A DNA stretch of 64,000 nt from Geobacter sp. UBA5735 (lineage in GTDB: Bacteria > Desulfobacterota > Desulfuromonadia > Geobacterales > Geobacteraceae). The position numbers were made by a program, and so were the translations under genes. Under the pieces are notes generated by a model. That model was not told the DNA's origin and did no database searches. It saw only the letters and a program-made list of their open reading frames with translations. The stretch is taken from NCBI GenBank assembly GCA_002419385.1, contig DIFZ01000066.1:6039-70038 (forward strand), written 5' to 3'. Below are positions 1 to 8,762 of the stretch, in pieces. Position 1 is the stretch's first letter. Every line of letters begins with the position of its first letter.

Positions 1-67
1 CGTTTCTGTTGATCATGGAAACATGAGGCACTGCTGTGGCATCAAGGCGGCGGCGTCAGTAAAAATC

Positions 68-96
68 TTCCCATTTCATAGTTTTGCTGCTATATT
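68..96 (+). promoter_or_regulatory. candidate sigma-70 promoter of thrC
   Basis: TTCCCA and TATATT are separated by 17 nt, with the -10 hexamer about 45 nt before the thrC start codon. The -10 matches consensus at 5 of 6 positions and the -35 at 4 of 6. The surrounding DNA is A/T-rich. It is read from sequence only and the transcription start is unknown. Confidence 0.4.
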
Positions 97-139
97 GAAA
101 AGCTAGTAAAAACCGTGACGAAGGGATAACAGAGAAGAG

Positions 140-1525
140 ATGAACTACATAAGCACACGGGGTGGAATCGAGCCGGTATCGTTCAAGGAAGCGGTCATGA
201 TGGGCCTGGCGACCGATGGTGGGCTTCTGTTGCCGCAGAGAATTCCTTCCGTCGACCGGCAAACCCTCGAGGAATGGCGTAACCTGCCCTACCGGGACCT
301 GGCATTCCGCGTCATTTCACTCTTCAGCGACGACATCCCTGCCAACGACCTGAAGCTCCTGATCGACCGGGCGTACGACTCGTTCCGGCATCCGGAGATC
401 ACGCCGACAGTCGATGTGGGCGGCATGCACATCCTGGAGCTTTTCCACGGGCCGACTCTGGCGTTCAAGGACGTTGCGCTCCAGTTGCTGGGCAACCTGT
501 TCGAGTACCTGCTCCAGGAAAGCGGCCGGAAGATGAACATCGTCGGCGCAACCTCCGGCGATACCGGAAGTGCTGCCATATACGGCGTGCGAGGCAGGAA
601 GAACATAGCGATTTTCATCCTTCATCCCCATGGCAAGACCTCGCCGGTTCAAGCCCTGCAAATGACCACGGTCCTGGACGAGAACGTCCACAACATAGCG
701 ATCAGGGGCACCTTCGACGATTGCCAGAACATGGTAAAGTCCCTCTTCAACGACCTTGAGTTCAAGGAAAAATATTCTCTCGGCGCGGTCAACTCCATCA
801 ACTGGGCACGGGTTCTCGCCCAGGTGGTCTACTATTTCCATGCCTACTTCCATGTGGTCGACAAAATCGGCAAGGAAGCTGTCTTTTCCGTGCCCACCGG
901 TAATTTCGGCGATATTTTCGCCGGCTACGTAGCCAAACGAATGGGCCTTCCGATCAAACGCCTTATCCTGGCGACCAATGAAAACAACATCCTGACCAGA
1001 TTTGTCAACGACGGGGACTACTCGCTGGATAACGTCGTACCGACCCTCTCTCCGTCAATGGACATCCAGGTTGCATCCAATTTCGAGCGGTACCTCTTCT
1101 ACCTGTTCGGTGAAGACCCGGCCAAGGTCAGAGAGACATTCCAGCGATTTGCCGTTTCGGGGAAAATGGAGTTTACCGCGGAGCAACGAAAGACCGTGTC
1201 CGGTGACTTTCTATCACGGTCGGTCAATCGCGCCGAAACGCTGGACACCATCAAGGACTTTCACAACCGGAACGGCTACCTGCTCGACCCCCATACGGCG
1301 GTTGGGGTCAAGGCAGGCCTGGATCATCTGGACCAGGAAGCACCGGTGATCTGCCTGGCGACCGCCCATCCGGCCAAGTTCGACGAAGCAGTCGTCATTG
1401 CAACCGGGAAGAAACCGGATCGGCCCGATTCACTCAAAGGCATAGAGCGGCTCCCGACGCGCTGCGAAACCCTTGACAACGATCTGGCCCAGGTCAGGCT
1501 GTTCATTGAGCGGAGCGCCATCTGA
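140..1525 (+). CDS. thrC: threonine synthase
   Basis: This enzyme converts O-phospho-L-homoserine to L-threonine in the cytoplasm with pyridoxal phosphate. The 461-residue protein starts with the family's N-terminal MNYISTRGG segment. It carries the PLP-lysine motif GPTLAFKD (K110) and the phosphate-binding loop GATSGDTGS near residue 136. Its length is normal for the longer ThrC class found in Proteobacteria. The start is preceded by a purine-rich AGAGAAGAG. A HAD phosphatase gene follows 30 nt downstream on the same strand and is probably cotranscribed. The rest of the threonine branch is not adjacent, although aspartate kinase lies at 27.1 kb. Identification is firm. Confidence 0.96.
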   Translation: MNYISTRGGIEPVSFKEAVMMGLATDGGLLLPQRIPSVDRQTLEEWRNLPYRDLAFRVISLFSDDIPANDLKLLIDRAYDSFRHPEITPTVDVGGMHILELFHGPTLAFKDVALQLLGNLFEYLLQESGRKMNIVGATSGDTGSAAIYGVRGRKNIAIFILHPHGKTSPVQALQMTTVLDENVHNIAIRGTFDDCQNMVKSLFNDLEFKEKYSLGAVNSINWARVLAQVVYYFHAYFHVVDKIGKEAVFSVPTGNFGDIFAGYVAKRMGLPIKRLILATNENNILTRFVNDGDYSLDNVVPTLSPSMDIQVASNFERYLFYLFGEDPAKVRETFQRFAVSGKMEFTAEQRKTVSGDFLSRSVNRAETLDTIKDFHNRNGYLLDPHTAVGVKAGLDHLDQEAPVICLATAHPAKFDEAVVIATGKKPDRPDSLKGIERLPTRCETLDNDLAQVRLFIERSAI

Positions 1526-1555
1526 AACGTTCACGCATCGGCTGATGGACATCCC

Positions 1556-2284
1556 ATGAAACTCAACTGGAACGATATCGAAACAGTGCTCCTGGACATG
1601 GACGGCACGCTCCTGGACCGCCATTTCGACGACCATTTCTGGCTGGAGCATGTGCCGCGCACTTATGCCCGCAAAAACACCCTCCCCCTGGGAAAAGCCA
1701 AGGAACTGCTGTATGCGCTGTTCCGTTCGCAGGAAAACACCCTGAACTGGACGGACCTGGATTACTGGTCATCGCGCCTGGGGCTCGACATCCCGCTGCT
1801 GAAAAGGGAGGTCGACCACCTGATCGCCGTCCATCCGCACGTCACGGACTTTCTGCTGTTCCTGAAGCGGAACGGCAAGGCAGTCCAACTGGTGACCAAC
1901 GCTCACGGCAAGACCCTGGACCTGAAACTGCGCAAAACACGGCTTGGCCCCTACTTCGACGGCATCGTCTCGGCCCACGACCTTGGCCTGCCGAAAGAGG
2001 ACGGAAGATTCTGGGAACGGCTGCGGGAAAAGACGCCCTATGATCCTGAACATACCATGCTGGGCGAAGACAGTGAAACCAACCTGTCGACGGCGCAAGC
2101 TTATGGCATCCGCTACCTGTTCTATGTAAGCCGCTCCAGTTCTTCCCTCCCACCCTCCCCTTCGAGGCGTTTTATTTCACTGCACTATTTCAGCCAACTG
2201 ATCCCGCCCGCCGGATCATCCGAAATTGACCTGAAACGATACTGTTCGGTCCCCAACGAGCTTTTCGCGGAAGTTCGCACCTGA
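1556..2284 (+). CDS. HAD-superfamily GMP/IMP nucleotidase-like phosphatase
   Basis: The 242-residue protein is a haloacid dehalogenase-type phosphohydrolase. Motif I is LLDMDGT (nucleophile D14, general acid/base D16). Motif II is the VTNAHG threonine region near residue 117, and the acidic motif IV is LGEDSETN near residue 165. The helical cap sits between motifs I and II. The sequence resembles the YrfG/YihX-side nucleotidases, which hydrolyse purine 5'-monophosphates, but the substrate is inferred from overall similarity. The last 50 residues, rich in serine and proline, lie beyond the usual catalytic core. The gene follows thrC by 30 nt. Confidence 0.8.
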   Translation: MKLNWNDIETVLLDMDGTLLDRHFDDHFWLEHVPRTYARKNTLPLGKAKELLYALFRSQENTLNWTDLDYWSSRLGLDIPLLKREVDHLIAVHPHVTDFLLFLKRNGKAVQLVTNAHGKTLDLKLRKTRLGPYFDGIVSAHDLGLPKEDGRFWERLREKTPYDPEHTMLGEDSETNLSTAQAYGIRYLFYVSRSSSSLPPSPSRRFISLHYFSQLIPPAGSSEIDLKRYCSVPNELFAEVRT

Positions 2285-2454
2285 TATATCGTTTCACAGT
2301 TCCCGTGCGCACATGTTTCTCCTCGCGAAATCTCGGACATTAAAGAAGCAGCGAATTTTACCGAAACGACACCTGATACACCGTAGCCCCACATGCCATA
2401 AAGCAATGCTTGAACACGGTGAAAGATGCCAGCAGGCTGGTTGAAGGAGGAGCC

Positions 2455-3216
2455 ATGCTGAGAGAATCGATCGTATGCATACTCTGCGCAGTCCTGTGCA
2501 CTGCCTTCTGCCCGCCTGAATCCCCAGCACGGGACCTCATTGCCAACGTCGGCATGATCCCGCCCCACTCGGTCATGGGAGCCGACGGCAAGCCGCAGGG
2601 AAACTTCGTTGAAATCGTCAAGGCAATCGATTCAGTTTACACGGAAGGCGCTATTGAAATAAGGCTGTTGCCCGTCAGACGCTCCGCGGACAAACTGGTC
2701 AGCGGGCAGGCAGATTTTTTCATACCGTATTTCCGTAACAAACAGGTCCCCCTTTCATCTCTCCCCTTTGCCTATGCCTCCGAACCGGTTGTGGAGGTAT
2801 CGTTCGTTCTTTATACCCGCTCCGACAGGCCCAGGCTTCCGCTGGACAAATTGGACCACTACAACGTCGAAACCCTGCGGGGCGCCGCAATGCACTTTCC
2901 GTTCAAGATCTCGGGGGTAGACAGCTTCGGCCAGGGAGTGCTGAGAGTCGCAAAAGGGAGGTCGGATGGATTCATCGTAGAGCAGGAAGCCGCTGATGCC
3001 TATATCATGAAACACAAAATAAAAAACATCCGGAGAACGCTCTACGCGACATCCGATTCCTGCATAATGATTCCCAAAGGCCCGAGAGGGCGGGAAATTG
3101 ATAAAATCATCTCCGGAGCGTTGCGCACGTTGAAAAAAACCGGGCGGTTACAGAAAATCACCCGTAAAATCCATAGACCCTACAGCAACTGGCAGCCTTA
3201 TCAAATGAACTGGTAG
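2455..3216 (+). CDS. periplasmic solute-binding protein, SBP_bac_3-like
   Basis: The 253-residue protein has a cleavable signal peptide (MLRESIVCILCAVLC and following). The mature part has the layout of type 3 extracellular solute-binding proteins (amino-acid-binding-like), with the PPHSVMGADGKPQGNFVEI region near the mature N-terminus and a C-terminal lobe ending near residue 250. The start at 2455 is chosen because GAAGGAGGAGCC directly precedes it; a longer reading from 2410 lacks a ribosome site. There is no permease or ATPase gene nearby. Instead a membrane hybrid kinase follows, so a sensory role (ligand presentation to the kinase) is more likely than transport. That role is inferred. 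Confidence 0.78.
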   Translation: MLRESIVCILCAVLCTAFCPPESPARDLIANVGMIPPHSVMGADGKPQGNFVEIVKAIDSVYTEGAIEIRLLPVRRSADKLVSGQADFFIPYFRNKQVPLSSLPFAYASEPVVEVSFVLYTRSDRPRLPLDKLDHYNVETLRGAAMHFPFKISGVDSFGQGVLRVAKGRSDGFIVEQEAADAYIMKHKIKNIRRTLYATSDSCIMIPKGPRGREIDKIISGALRTLKKTGRLQKITRKIHRPYSNWQPYQMNW

Positions 3217-3239
3217 GGAATCCCGTTTCACATGAAGTG

Positions 3240-3280
3240 TTGCCACTGCGGCAGGTTTTGTCCGAGCGGCAATAACCTGC
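3240..3280 (+). other. possible leader RNA structure before the hybrid kinase gene
   Basis: The 103-nt gap between the solute-binding protein and kinase genes contains a perfect 7-bp inverted repeat GCAGGTT (3251-3257) / AACCTGC (3274-3280). It interleaves with a 5-bp pair TTGCC (3240-3244) / GGCAA (3268-3272). The crossing order allows an H-type pseudoknot or two alternative hairpins. No U-tract follows, so it is not an obvious terminator. Function is unknown. Confidence 0.3.
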
Positions 3281-3319
3281 ATCCATCCGGAAACTCCTGA
3301 TAATGGCTAAGGACTGAAA

Positions 3320-5881
3320 ATGCCGTTCACTGTGCCGTCGCAAGGCAAATCGCTCACCAAAACGCTCATCGCGGGCATTTCGGCTACCGTTCTCGTCGTG
3401 TCGCTGATCGCCGTGGCGGCAATGTACGGTGCGGTTTCCCATACCACGAAAGATGCTCTTGAACAAAAAGCCGATGAAATAACGGCATACCTTGTGGGGG
3501 CACTGGAATCCCCGTTGTGGGAAATCAGTGCTCGAGGAATCGAATCAACGGCCAACTCCGTGTTTCAGGATGAATCGGTTGTCAGGCTGGTTGTCAAAGA
3601 TGACGACGGATCCGCTGTTTTTTCAAAAGAAAAAAAAGAATACGACGAACTGGTAACCAGGAAGTCCACAATAACACACAAATCCGGCAACCGCGAAACG
3701 GTCATCGGAGAAGTCGAAATCTCCCTGTCAGAAACGAAATACCAGAGTTTCAACCGGCAGCTCCTGCTCTATTCCATTCTGATAATCCTTCTCATCCTCG
3801 CATCGATCGTGACCGTGACGGGTTTCCTTATCCGCTCCACCTTGCGTCGCCCCCTTGAAGAGCTGAAGAAAATCGTCGGCCGCTATGCTTCGGGAATATA
3901 CGGCACAGGAGGCAATTCCCTTCCCTATAGAGAATTTCTTCCTTTCAGTGCGGTCCTGGCCCACATGGCGGAGAAAATTGATGAACAGATCAACGTTGCC
4001 CGGGATGCTGAAGCGAAGTACCGGGAAATTTTCGAGAATGCTACTGAAGGGATCTTCCAGAGCACCTTCAAGGGAGGATTTCTTATCGCCAACCCCGCTA
4101 TGGCCAATATCCTGGGATATGATTCGCCTGATGACCTGATTTCCAGCTTGACCGATCTCGCCAGCCAGCTCTATGTTCAGGGCAAGGACCGTGAAAAGCT
4201 CTTTCAATCCCTCGAAACACGGGAGGGTGTCTTTGAATGCGAAATCAGATTCTATCGCAAGGACAGGCAGGAGATATGGGTGCTGCTGCGATCCCGTCTC
4301 GTGCGGGACGACAAGGGTTCCCCGCTTCATGTGGAAGGATTGCTGACCGACATAACCGACCGCAAGCGCGCGGAGGAAGAACTGAAGCAGGCGTACAGGT
4401 CTCTGGAACACAAGGTCGAAGAACGGACCGCGGAATTGAAGACGGCAAAGGAAGCCGCAGAGGCCGCCAACCACTCCAAGAGCCTGTTCCTGGCAAACAT
4501 GAGCCATGAGTTGCGGACCCCGTTGAACGCGATCCTCGGATACTCGCACCTTTTGGAGCGTGACAGTGCCCTGGGTTCGCGACAGGAAGAGTATCTGGAC
4601 ATCATTACCCGCAGCGGAGAGCATCTGCTGGAGCTGATCAACGACGTTCTGGAACTGTCCAAGATCGAGGCGGGCCATCTCGATCTCGAACCGGCAGCCT
4701 TCGAGCTTCCCGCCCTGCTGCATGATCTCCACGCCATGTTCCGGATCAAAGCCGAAAACAAGGGGCTTTCCCTTCATCCGCCGGAAACCGTCGGTCTGCC
4801 GTGCTGCCTTGTTGCTGACAAGAAGAAATTGCGTCAAGTGCTCATCAACATGATGGGAAACGCTATAAAATTCACAGTAAGAGGTTCAGTCGCGCTGCGG
4901 GCCACGGCAAACAGGCAAACGGGAGCCGGGATCTGCCTGGTCGTGGAAGTGGCGGACACCGGACCCGGCATCGCCCCCGATGAACTGGACAAGGTTTTTG
5001 AAGTGTTCGAACAGACGGCAACCGGCAGGAGAAGCAGGGAGGGCACCGGTCTCGGAATGGCTATAAGCCGTGATTACGCGCGGATGATGGGAGGCGACCT
5101 TACCGTTTCCAGCCATCTCGGGAAAGGGAGTGTCTTCCGCCTGGAAATACCCGTCGAGGAAGGTCATGCGGCCTTGACGGACGGGAGCGTCCCGGTGCTG
5201 CGTGTAGCAGGGCTCAAGACAGGTCAGGCTGCCCCACGCGTTCTCATTGTTGAAGACGGCGAGGAAAATCGCCTGTTGATGGTGCGACTGCTGGAAAAGG
5301 TTGGCTTTGAAGTGCGGGCTGCCCTGAACGGCATGGAAGCAGTTGACATGTTCGGGGATTTTCGGCCCGATTTCATCTGGATGGACATACGCATGCCACT
5401 GATGGACGGCATCGAAACGACCAGGCGGATCAGGGATGCGGCTGGAGGCAGGGAAACAGTCATCGTCGCGCTGTCGGCAAGCGGCCTGGAAGAGGAGCGC
5501 GAACGGATCCTGACTTCCGGCTTTGATGGCTTTGTTCGCAAACCGTTTCGTGAGCGGGAGATTTTCGAAGTTATGGCCAGGTGTCTTGAGATCGACTATG
5601 ACTACAGGGGAGAACCGTTGGAAGAACCCTCCGGAGCTGAAAGCGGCACCGTAGATCCGGCACGGCTGGCTGCCCTCCCGGACGGGTTGCGGGAAAAACT
5701 CCACGAGACGCTCCTCACGCTGGACTCGGCCCGCATCATGAAAATTCTGGAGACGGTCACGGAATATGATCTCGTGCTCGGCGGGACACTGCAACATCTC
5801 GCGGAAAATTATGAATTCGGCCGCATCTTGGAGTATCTGGAGGGAGCATGCATACCCGATCCGCTGACAGACCACGAGTGA
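3320..5881 (+). CDS. membrane hybrid sensor histidine kinase (PAS, HisKA, HATPase, receiver)
   Basis: The 853-residue inner-membrane kinase has two transmembrane segments (about 14-35 and 143-168) enclosing a roughly 105-residue periplasmic domain. HAMP-like linker, PAS domain (about 225-350), coiled coil, HisKA with SHELRTP (phospho-acceptor H396), and HATPase with N, G1 (DTGPGI) and G2 (GTGLGM) boxes follow in order. Next comes a receiver domain with WMDIRMP (D689). The C-terminal 75 residues form a helical domain that resembles an HPt fold but shows no clear phosphorylatable histidine. It lies between a secreted solute-binding protein and a receiver-kinase gene, which suggests one ligand-sensing phosphorelay. 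The signal is unknown. Confidence 0.9.
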   Translation: MPFTVPSQGKSLTKTLIAGISATVLVVSLIAVAAMYGAVSHTTKDALEQKADEITAYLVGALESPLWEISARGIESTANSVFQDESVVRLVVKDDDGSAVFSKEKKEYDELVTRKSTITHKSGNRETVIGEVEISLSETKYQSFNRQLLLYSILIILLILASIVTVTGFLIRSTLRRPLEELKKIVGRYASGIYGTGGNSLPYREFLPFSAVLAHMAEKIDEQINVARDAEAKYREIFENATEGIFQSTFKGGFLIANPAMANILGYDSPDDLISSLTDLASQLYVQGKDREKLFQSLETREGVFECEIRFYRKDRQEIWVLLRSRLVRDDKGSPLHVEGLLTDITDRKRAEEELKQAYRSLEHKVEERTAELKTAKEAAEAANHSKSLFLANMSHELRTPLNAILGYSHLLERDSALGSRQEEYLDIITRSGEHLLELINDVLELSKIEAGHLDLEPAAFELPALLHDLHAMFRIKAENKGLSLHPPETVGLPCCLVADKKKLRQVLINMMGNAIKFTVRGSVALRATANRQTGAGICLVVEVADTGPGIAPDELDKVFEVFEQTATGRRSREGTGLGMAISRDYARMMGGDLTVSSHLGKGSVFRLEIPVEEGHAALTDGSVPVLRVAGLKTGQAAPRVLIVEDGEENRLLMVRLLEKVGFEVRAALNGMEAVDMFGDFRPDFIWMDIRMPLMDGIETTRRIRDAAGGRETVIVALSASGLEEERERILTSGFDGFVRKPFREREIFEVMARCLEIDYDYRGEPLEEPSGAESGTVDPARLAALPDGLREKLHETLLTLDSARIMKILETVTEYDLVLGGTLQHLAENYEFGRILEYLEGACIPDPLTDHE

Positions 5882-5971
5882 CAGGCTGCCAACGAGGTTG
5901 TTTTTGCGGGGAATATCATTCATTATGTAACCATGTTCCCTTGACCCGAAATATCCGAGGAGATACGCAGC

Positions 5972-7057
5972 ATGCAAGAATCCGCTTTTCACGAGATACT
6001 TATCGTCGACGATATTCTGACAAACCTGAAACTCTTAACCGACATTTTCAGGGGCAACGGGTACACGGTGCGACAAGCATCCAGCGGAAGCCTGGCTTTG
6101 CGATCGCTGGAAATCAAGCCGCCGGACCTTATCCTGCTGGATGTGAACATGCCGGAAATGGACGGTTACGAGGTTTGCAGGCGCCTGAAAGCCAACGAAA
6201 AAACCTCTTCCATTCCCGTCATCTTCATCAGCGCCTGCAATGAAGCATCAGAAAAGGTCGAGGGTTTCAATGCCGGGGGAGTCGATTTCATTACCAAGCC
6301 ATTTGCCCCGGCCGAAGTCCTGGCGCGAGCTGCCACGCATATCCGCCTGCGTGAACTGACAGAGCGTCTGGAACAGAAGGTCCATGAGGCTACGAGCGAG
6401 CTGATCGTCGCAAATCAGCAGCTCCGTGAATCTCTAGCGGAAAGGGAAGTGCTGCTGAAAGAAATCCACCACAGGGTAAAAAACAACCTGCAAATCGTCT
6501 CCAGCCTTCTTGACCTCCAATCCAACGCCATCCCCGACACCCGGTCCAGGTACCTGTTCCATGAAAGCAGGAGCCGGATCCAGGCAATGGCGATGATTCA
6601 TGAGATGCTCTATCAGAGCAGTGATTTTGCCGTGATTGATTTCGCCAAGTACCTGGACAGACTGACATCGAGCCTGTTCCAGCTCTATCTGCAGGACGGT
6701 AGGGTTTCCCGTCTGCTCGACGTGGGCGAGGTGATCCTCGGCCTCGATGAAGCCATTCCATGCGGCCTGATAGTCAACGAACTGGTCTCGAACGCCTTGA
6801 AATACGCTTTCCCCGGCAATCGGCCGGGTGCCTTGAACGTGGGGGTCCATTGCCTGGATGGAGGCATGATAACGCTCATGGTCGAAGATGACGGAGCAGG
6901 ATTTCCGGATTCTTTGGATTTCAGGGAAACCGAGACACTGGGTTTGCAGCTGGTCACCCTGCTCGTCAAACAGCTGCGGGGCACTATCGAACTGTTGAGC
7001 ACGCCTGGCACGTGCTTCAGGATACAGTTCCCGAAAAGCCTGACCCGCCACGACTAG
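5972..7057 (+). CDS. response regulator-histidine kinase fusion (receiver + HisKA_2)
   Basis: The 361-residue cytoplasmic protein has an N-terminal receiver with LLDVNMPEMDG (phospho-acceptor D57) and the conserved FITKPF lysine near residue 109. A coiled linker (about 130-160) precedes a HisKA_2 kinase core with EIHHRVKNNLQ (H166/H167) and an ATPase domain with VEDDGAGFPD. HisKA_2 kinases commonly phosphorylate stand-alone regulators. It starts 90 nt after the hybrid kinase gene and probably acts downstream of it, accepting phosphate at D57. No DNA-binding output is encoded in the cluster, so the final target lies elsewhere. Confidence 0.88.
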   Translation: MQESAFHEILIVDDILTNLKLLTDIFRGNGYTVRQASSGSLALRSLEIKPPDLILLDVNMPEMDGYEVCRRLKANEKTSSIPVIFISACNEASEKVEGFNAGGVDFITKPFAPAEVLARAATHIRLRELTERLEQKVHEATSELIVANQQLRESLAEREVLLKEIHHRVKNNLQIVSSLLDLQSNAIPDTRSRYLFHESRSRIQAMAMIHEMLYQSSDFAVIDFAKYLDRLTSSLFQLYLQDGRVSRLLDVGEVILGLDEAIPCGLIVNELVSNALKYAFPGNRPGALNVGVHCLDGGMITLMVEDDGAGFPDSLDFRETETLGLQLVTLLVKQLRGTIELLSTPGTCFRIQFPKSLTRHD

Positions 7058-7206
7058 CCCTCCTCCACACGGAACCCCGCAGACAAACCGTGCACCGGTG
7101 CCCTGCCCTCCTTTCCCCTTTTGACAGAACACCGCGCTGAATCCTTCTACCGACTGGACCTAAAATCTTTCCCGCGCATATAGCAAGCAGGCATCTCACG
7201 AAAAAC

Positions 7207-7252
7207 AAAAGAAGACCGGCCACCCCTCATCGGGGCAACCGGTCTTCTTTTT
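7207..7252. terminator. bidirectional rho-independent terminator
   Basis: A long hairpin pairs AAAAGAAGACCGG (7207-7219) with CCGGTCTTCTTTTT (7239-7252), and the loop contains an inner CCCC/GGGG pair. A-rich and T-rich flanks allow it to end both the kinase gene (+) and the converging lipoprotein gene (-). Confidence 0.85.
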
Positions 7253-7309
7253 CTCATCCCGCTCTTCCGTGCACCACGGTGTCACAGGACAACCGTCAAA
7301 GCGTGAGGA

Positions 7310-8017
7310 CTACTCAGCTGAAGCGCACTCTATAATCGCGTCGATACGGCGGTTCTTCTGGCGGCCCGCGGCGGATTTGTTCGTCGCGACAGGCTTCGAT
7401 TCACCGTAGCCCTTGGTGGAAAGGCGTGAGCTGTCTATCCCGAACTTCTCGACCAGGTAATTCTTGACACTCTCGGCCCTGCGCTCAGAGAGCTTCTGAT
7501 TGTAGGCTTCCGTACCACGGCTATCGGTGTGGCCTTCGAGAACCGCACTGGTCGTGGGGTACTTCTTCATGAAGTCGGCCACTTTGCCGATTACGTTGTG
7601 ATACTTCGGCTTCACGGCTGCATTGTCGTAATCGAACTCAACATTCAGGGTAATGCACACTTTACCGGGCGGCGGCGGTGCGGGTGCGGCGGGCTGCTCC
7701 GCTATCGGAGCAGGACAGCATCCTTCGGCCTCTTTGGCAAGCCGACGAGCTTCAGCCAACAGCCTCATTGCTTCGTCATTGTTGCAGAGCCAGTAAGTTT
7801 CAGCGGCCTGTTTGCCCAACTCCTTGGCCTTGGCAATCTTCTCCGGGCAGTACTTTGCACAGGGTGACTGCTCTGCCTGGGCAATGACGGCCTCGGTCTG
7901 ACCGAACTCATCCGGCACCTGCAAAGCTTTGTCCTCAACCCCGAAATGATAGGTCGAGCACGAAGCACACAACAAGAGACACATCATAAGACCTGACAGC
8001 AAGAAACTCTTCTTCAT
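7310..8017 (-). CDS. OmpA-family peptidoglycan-associated lipoprotein
   Basis: The 235-residue outer-membrane lipoprotein starts at 8017, preceded by GGAGGGAG. It has a lipobox LLCASC (mature C20). Residues about 35-105 are helical and rich in Ala/Glu/Lys, followed by a proline-rich spacer (PAAPAPPPPG). The C-terminal OmpA domain has LEGHTDSRGTEAYNQ and LSERRAESVKNYL, the peptidoglycan-binding signature. Such proteins tether the outer membrane to the cell wall. The gene stands alone after an unusually long 5' region. Confidence 0.92.
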   Translation of the reverse strand: MKKSFLLSGLMMCLLLCASCSTYHFGVEDKALQVPDEFGQTEAVIAQAEQSPCAKYCPEKIAKAKELGKQAAETYWLCNNDEAMRLLAEARRLAKEAEGCCPAPIAEQPAAPAPPPPGKVCITLNVEFDYDNAAVKPKYHNVIGKVADFMKKYPTTSAVLEGHTDSRGTEAYNQKLSERRAESVKNYLVEKFGIDSSRLSTKGYGESKPVATNKSAAGRQKNRRIDAIIECASAE

Positions 8018-8410
8018 GGTTACTCCCTCCTTTTTGAATTTACTTCCCTTGGACGTACGTCCTAAACGAACGTGCTTCAAACTTACTATCACCTCAACCG
8101 GAACCGGCGCATGTTGGAGAAACATGCGGATTTGTGGTCGAGGAATATCATATAACGGCAAACACCTGTTCGGGTAGCAGCATTCCCCACCAATAAGAAC
8201 TGTTGTTCAGTTTACACCAAATTCCTTAAGCTGCAAGTCATAACTGACATTATTACATCATGGGGTTAAGGGGATATGGTTCATGATATCCCGTTGTCAA
8301 AGCGTGCAGTTATCCCCGGTCTGATTTCTTTTCAATTTCAGCAGCGGTACGGTTAAGCCGGATCAGGACTGCCCGCGCACCGGAACGGCATGTCGCGGTG
8401 AAGTTTCGCG
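8018..8410. promoter_or_regulatory. 393-nt gene-free region upstream of the OmpA-family gene
   Basis: No gene is seen here. Two dyads are visible. One is a perfect 12-bp palindrome GGACGTACGTCC at 8051-8062, about 35 nt upstream of the lipoprotein start. The other is GGGATAT (8271-8277) / ATATCCC (8286-8292) with an 8-nt spacer. Both are candidate operators for the minus-strand lipoprotein gene. No convincing promoter hexamers were identified. Confidence 0.35.
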
Positions 8411-8599
8411 CTACTTCATGAGTTCCGAAAGCAACCTGCCGCCAACCCCGATATTTTCCCGCGGCATTTCATTGATGAGAACAGTGAATTTCTCAGCGGG
8501 TATCTGGGTAACTTCGCTTGCCTTTACGGTCAACGCATTCACGAGCTCCGCCTTCTTCTCCGTACTCATCGTGCTGATTGCTATGGTAATGACCGGCAT
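8411..8599 (-). CDS. 4-oxalocrotonate tautomerase-family protein
   Basis: The 62-residue protein starts at 8599 after AAGGAG. After Met removal it would expose the catalytic N-terminal proline (MPVITIAIS). The helix STEKKAELVNALT and the C-terminal ENIGVGGRLLSE segment match the small tautomerase fold, which forms hexamers. Family members isomerise keto-enol compounds, but many bacterial copies have unknown substrates and no catabolic genes are nearby. It is a monocistronic gene. Confidence 0.85.
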   Translation of the reverse strand: MPVITIAISTMSTEKKAELVNALTVKASEVTQIPAEKFTVLINEMPRENIGVGGRLLSELMK

Positions 8600-8762
8600 A
8601 CCCTGTCTCCTTTCCTGTTTTTTCCTCATCCGCCGAGCAGTGAGGCGCCATCATCGGTCACCAAACTCCCCCCAGCTTTTCATTGGTTCAGGGCGATTCG
8701 AGGCATCATACCACAGTTTTTCATTAATTCAATACCAACATCCTCTGCGCCGGCCTGAGGCA

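Noticed and set aside
3728..4837. Long open frames antisense to the hybrid kinase and to cimA, nnrDE, macAB and others
   Set aside because: They lie fully opposite strongly recognised genes, show no protein family features and result from GC-rich codon use.
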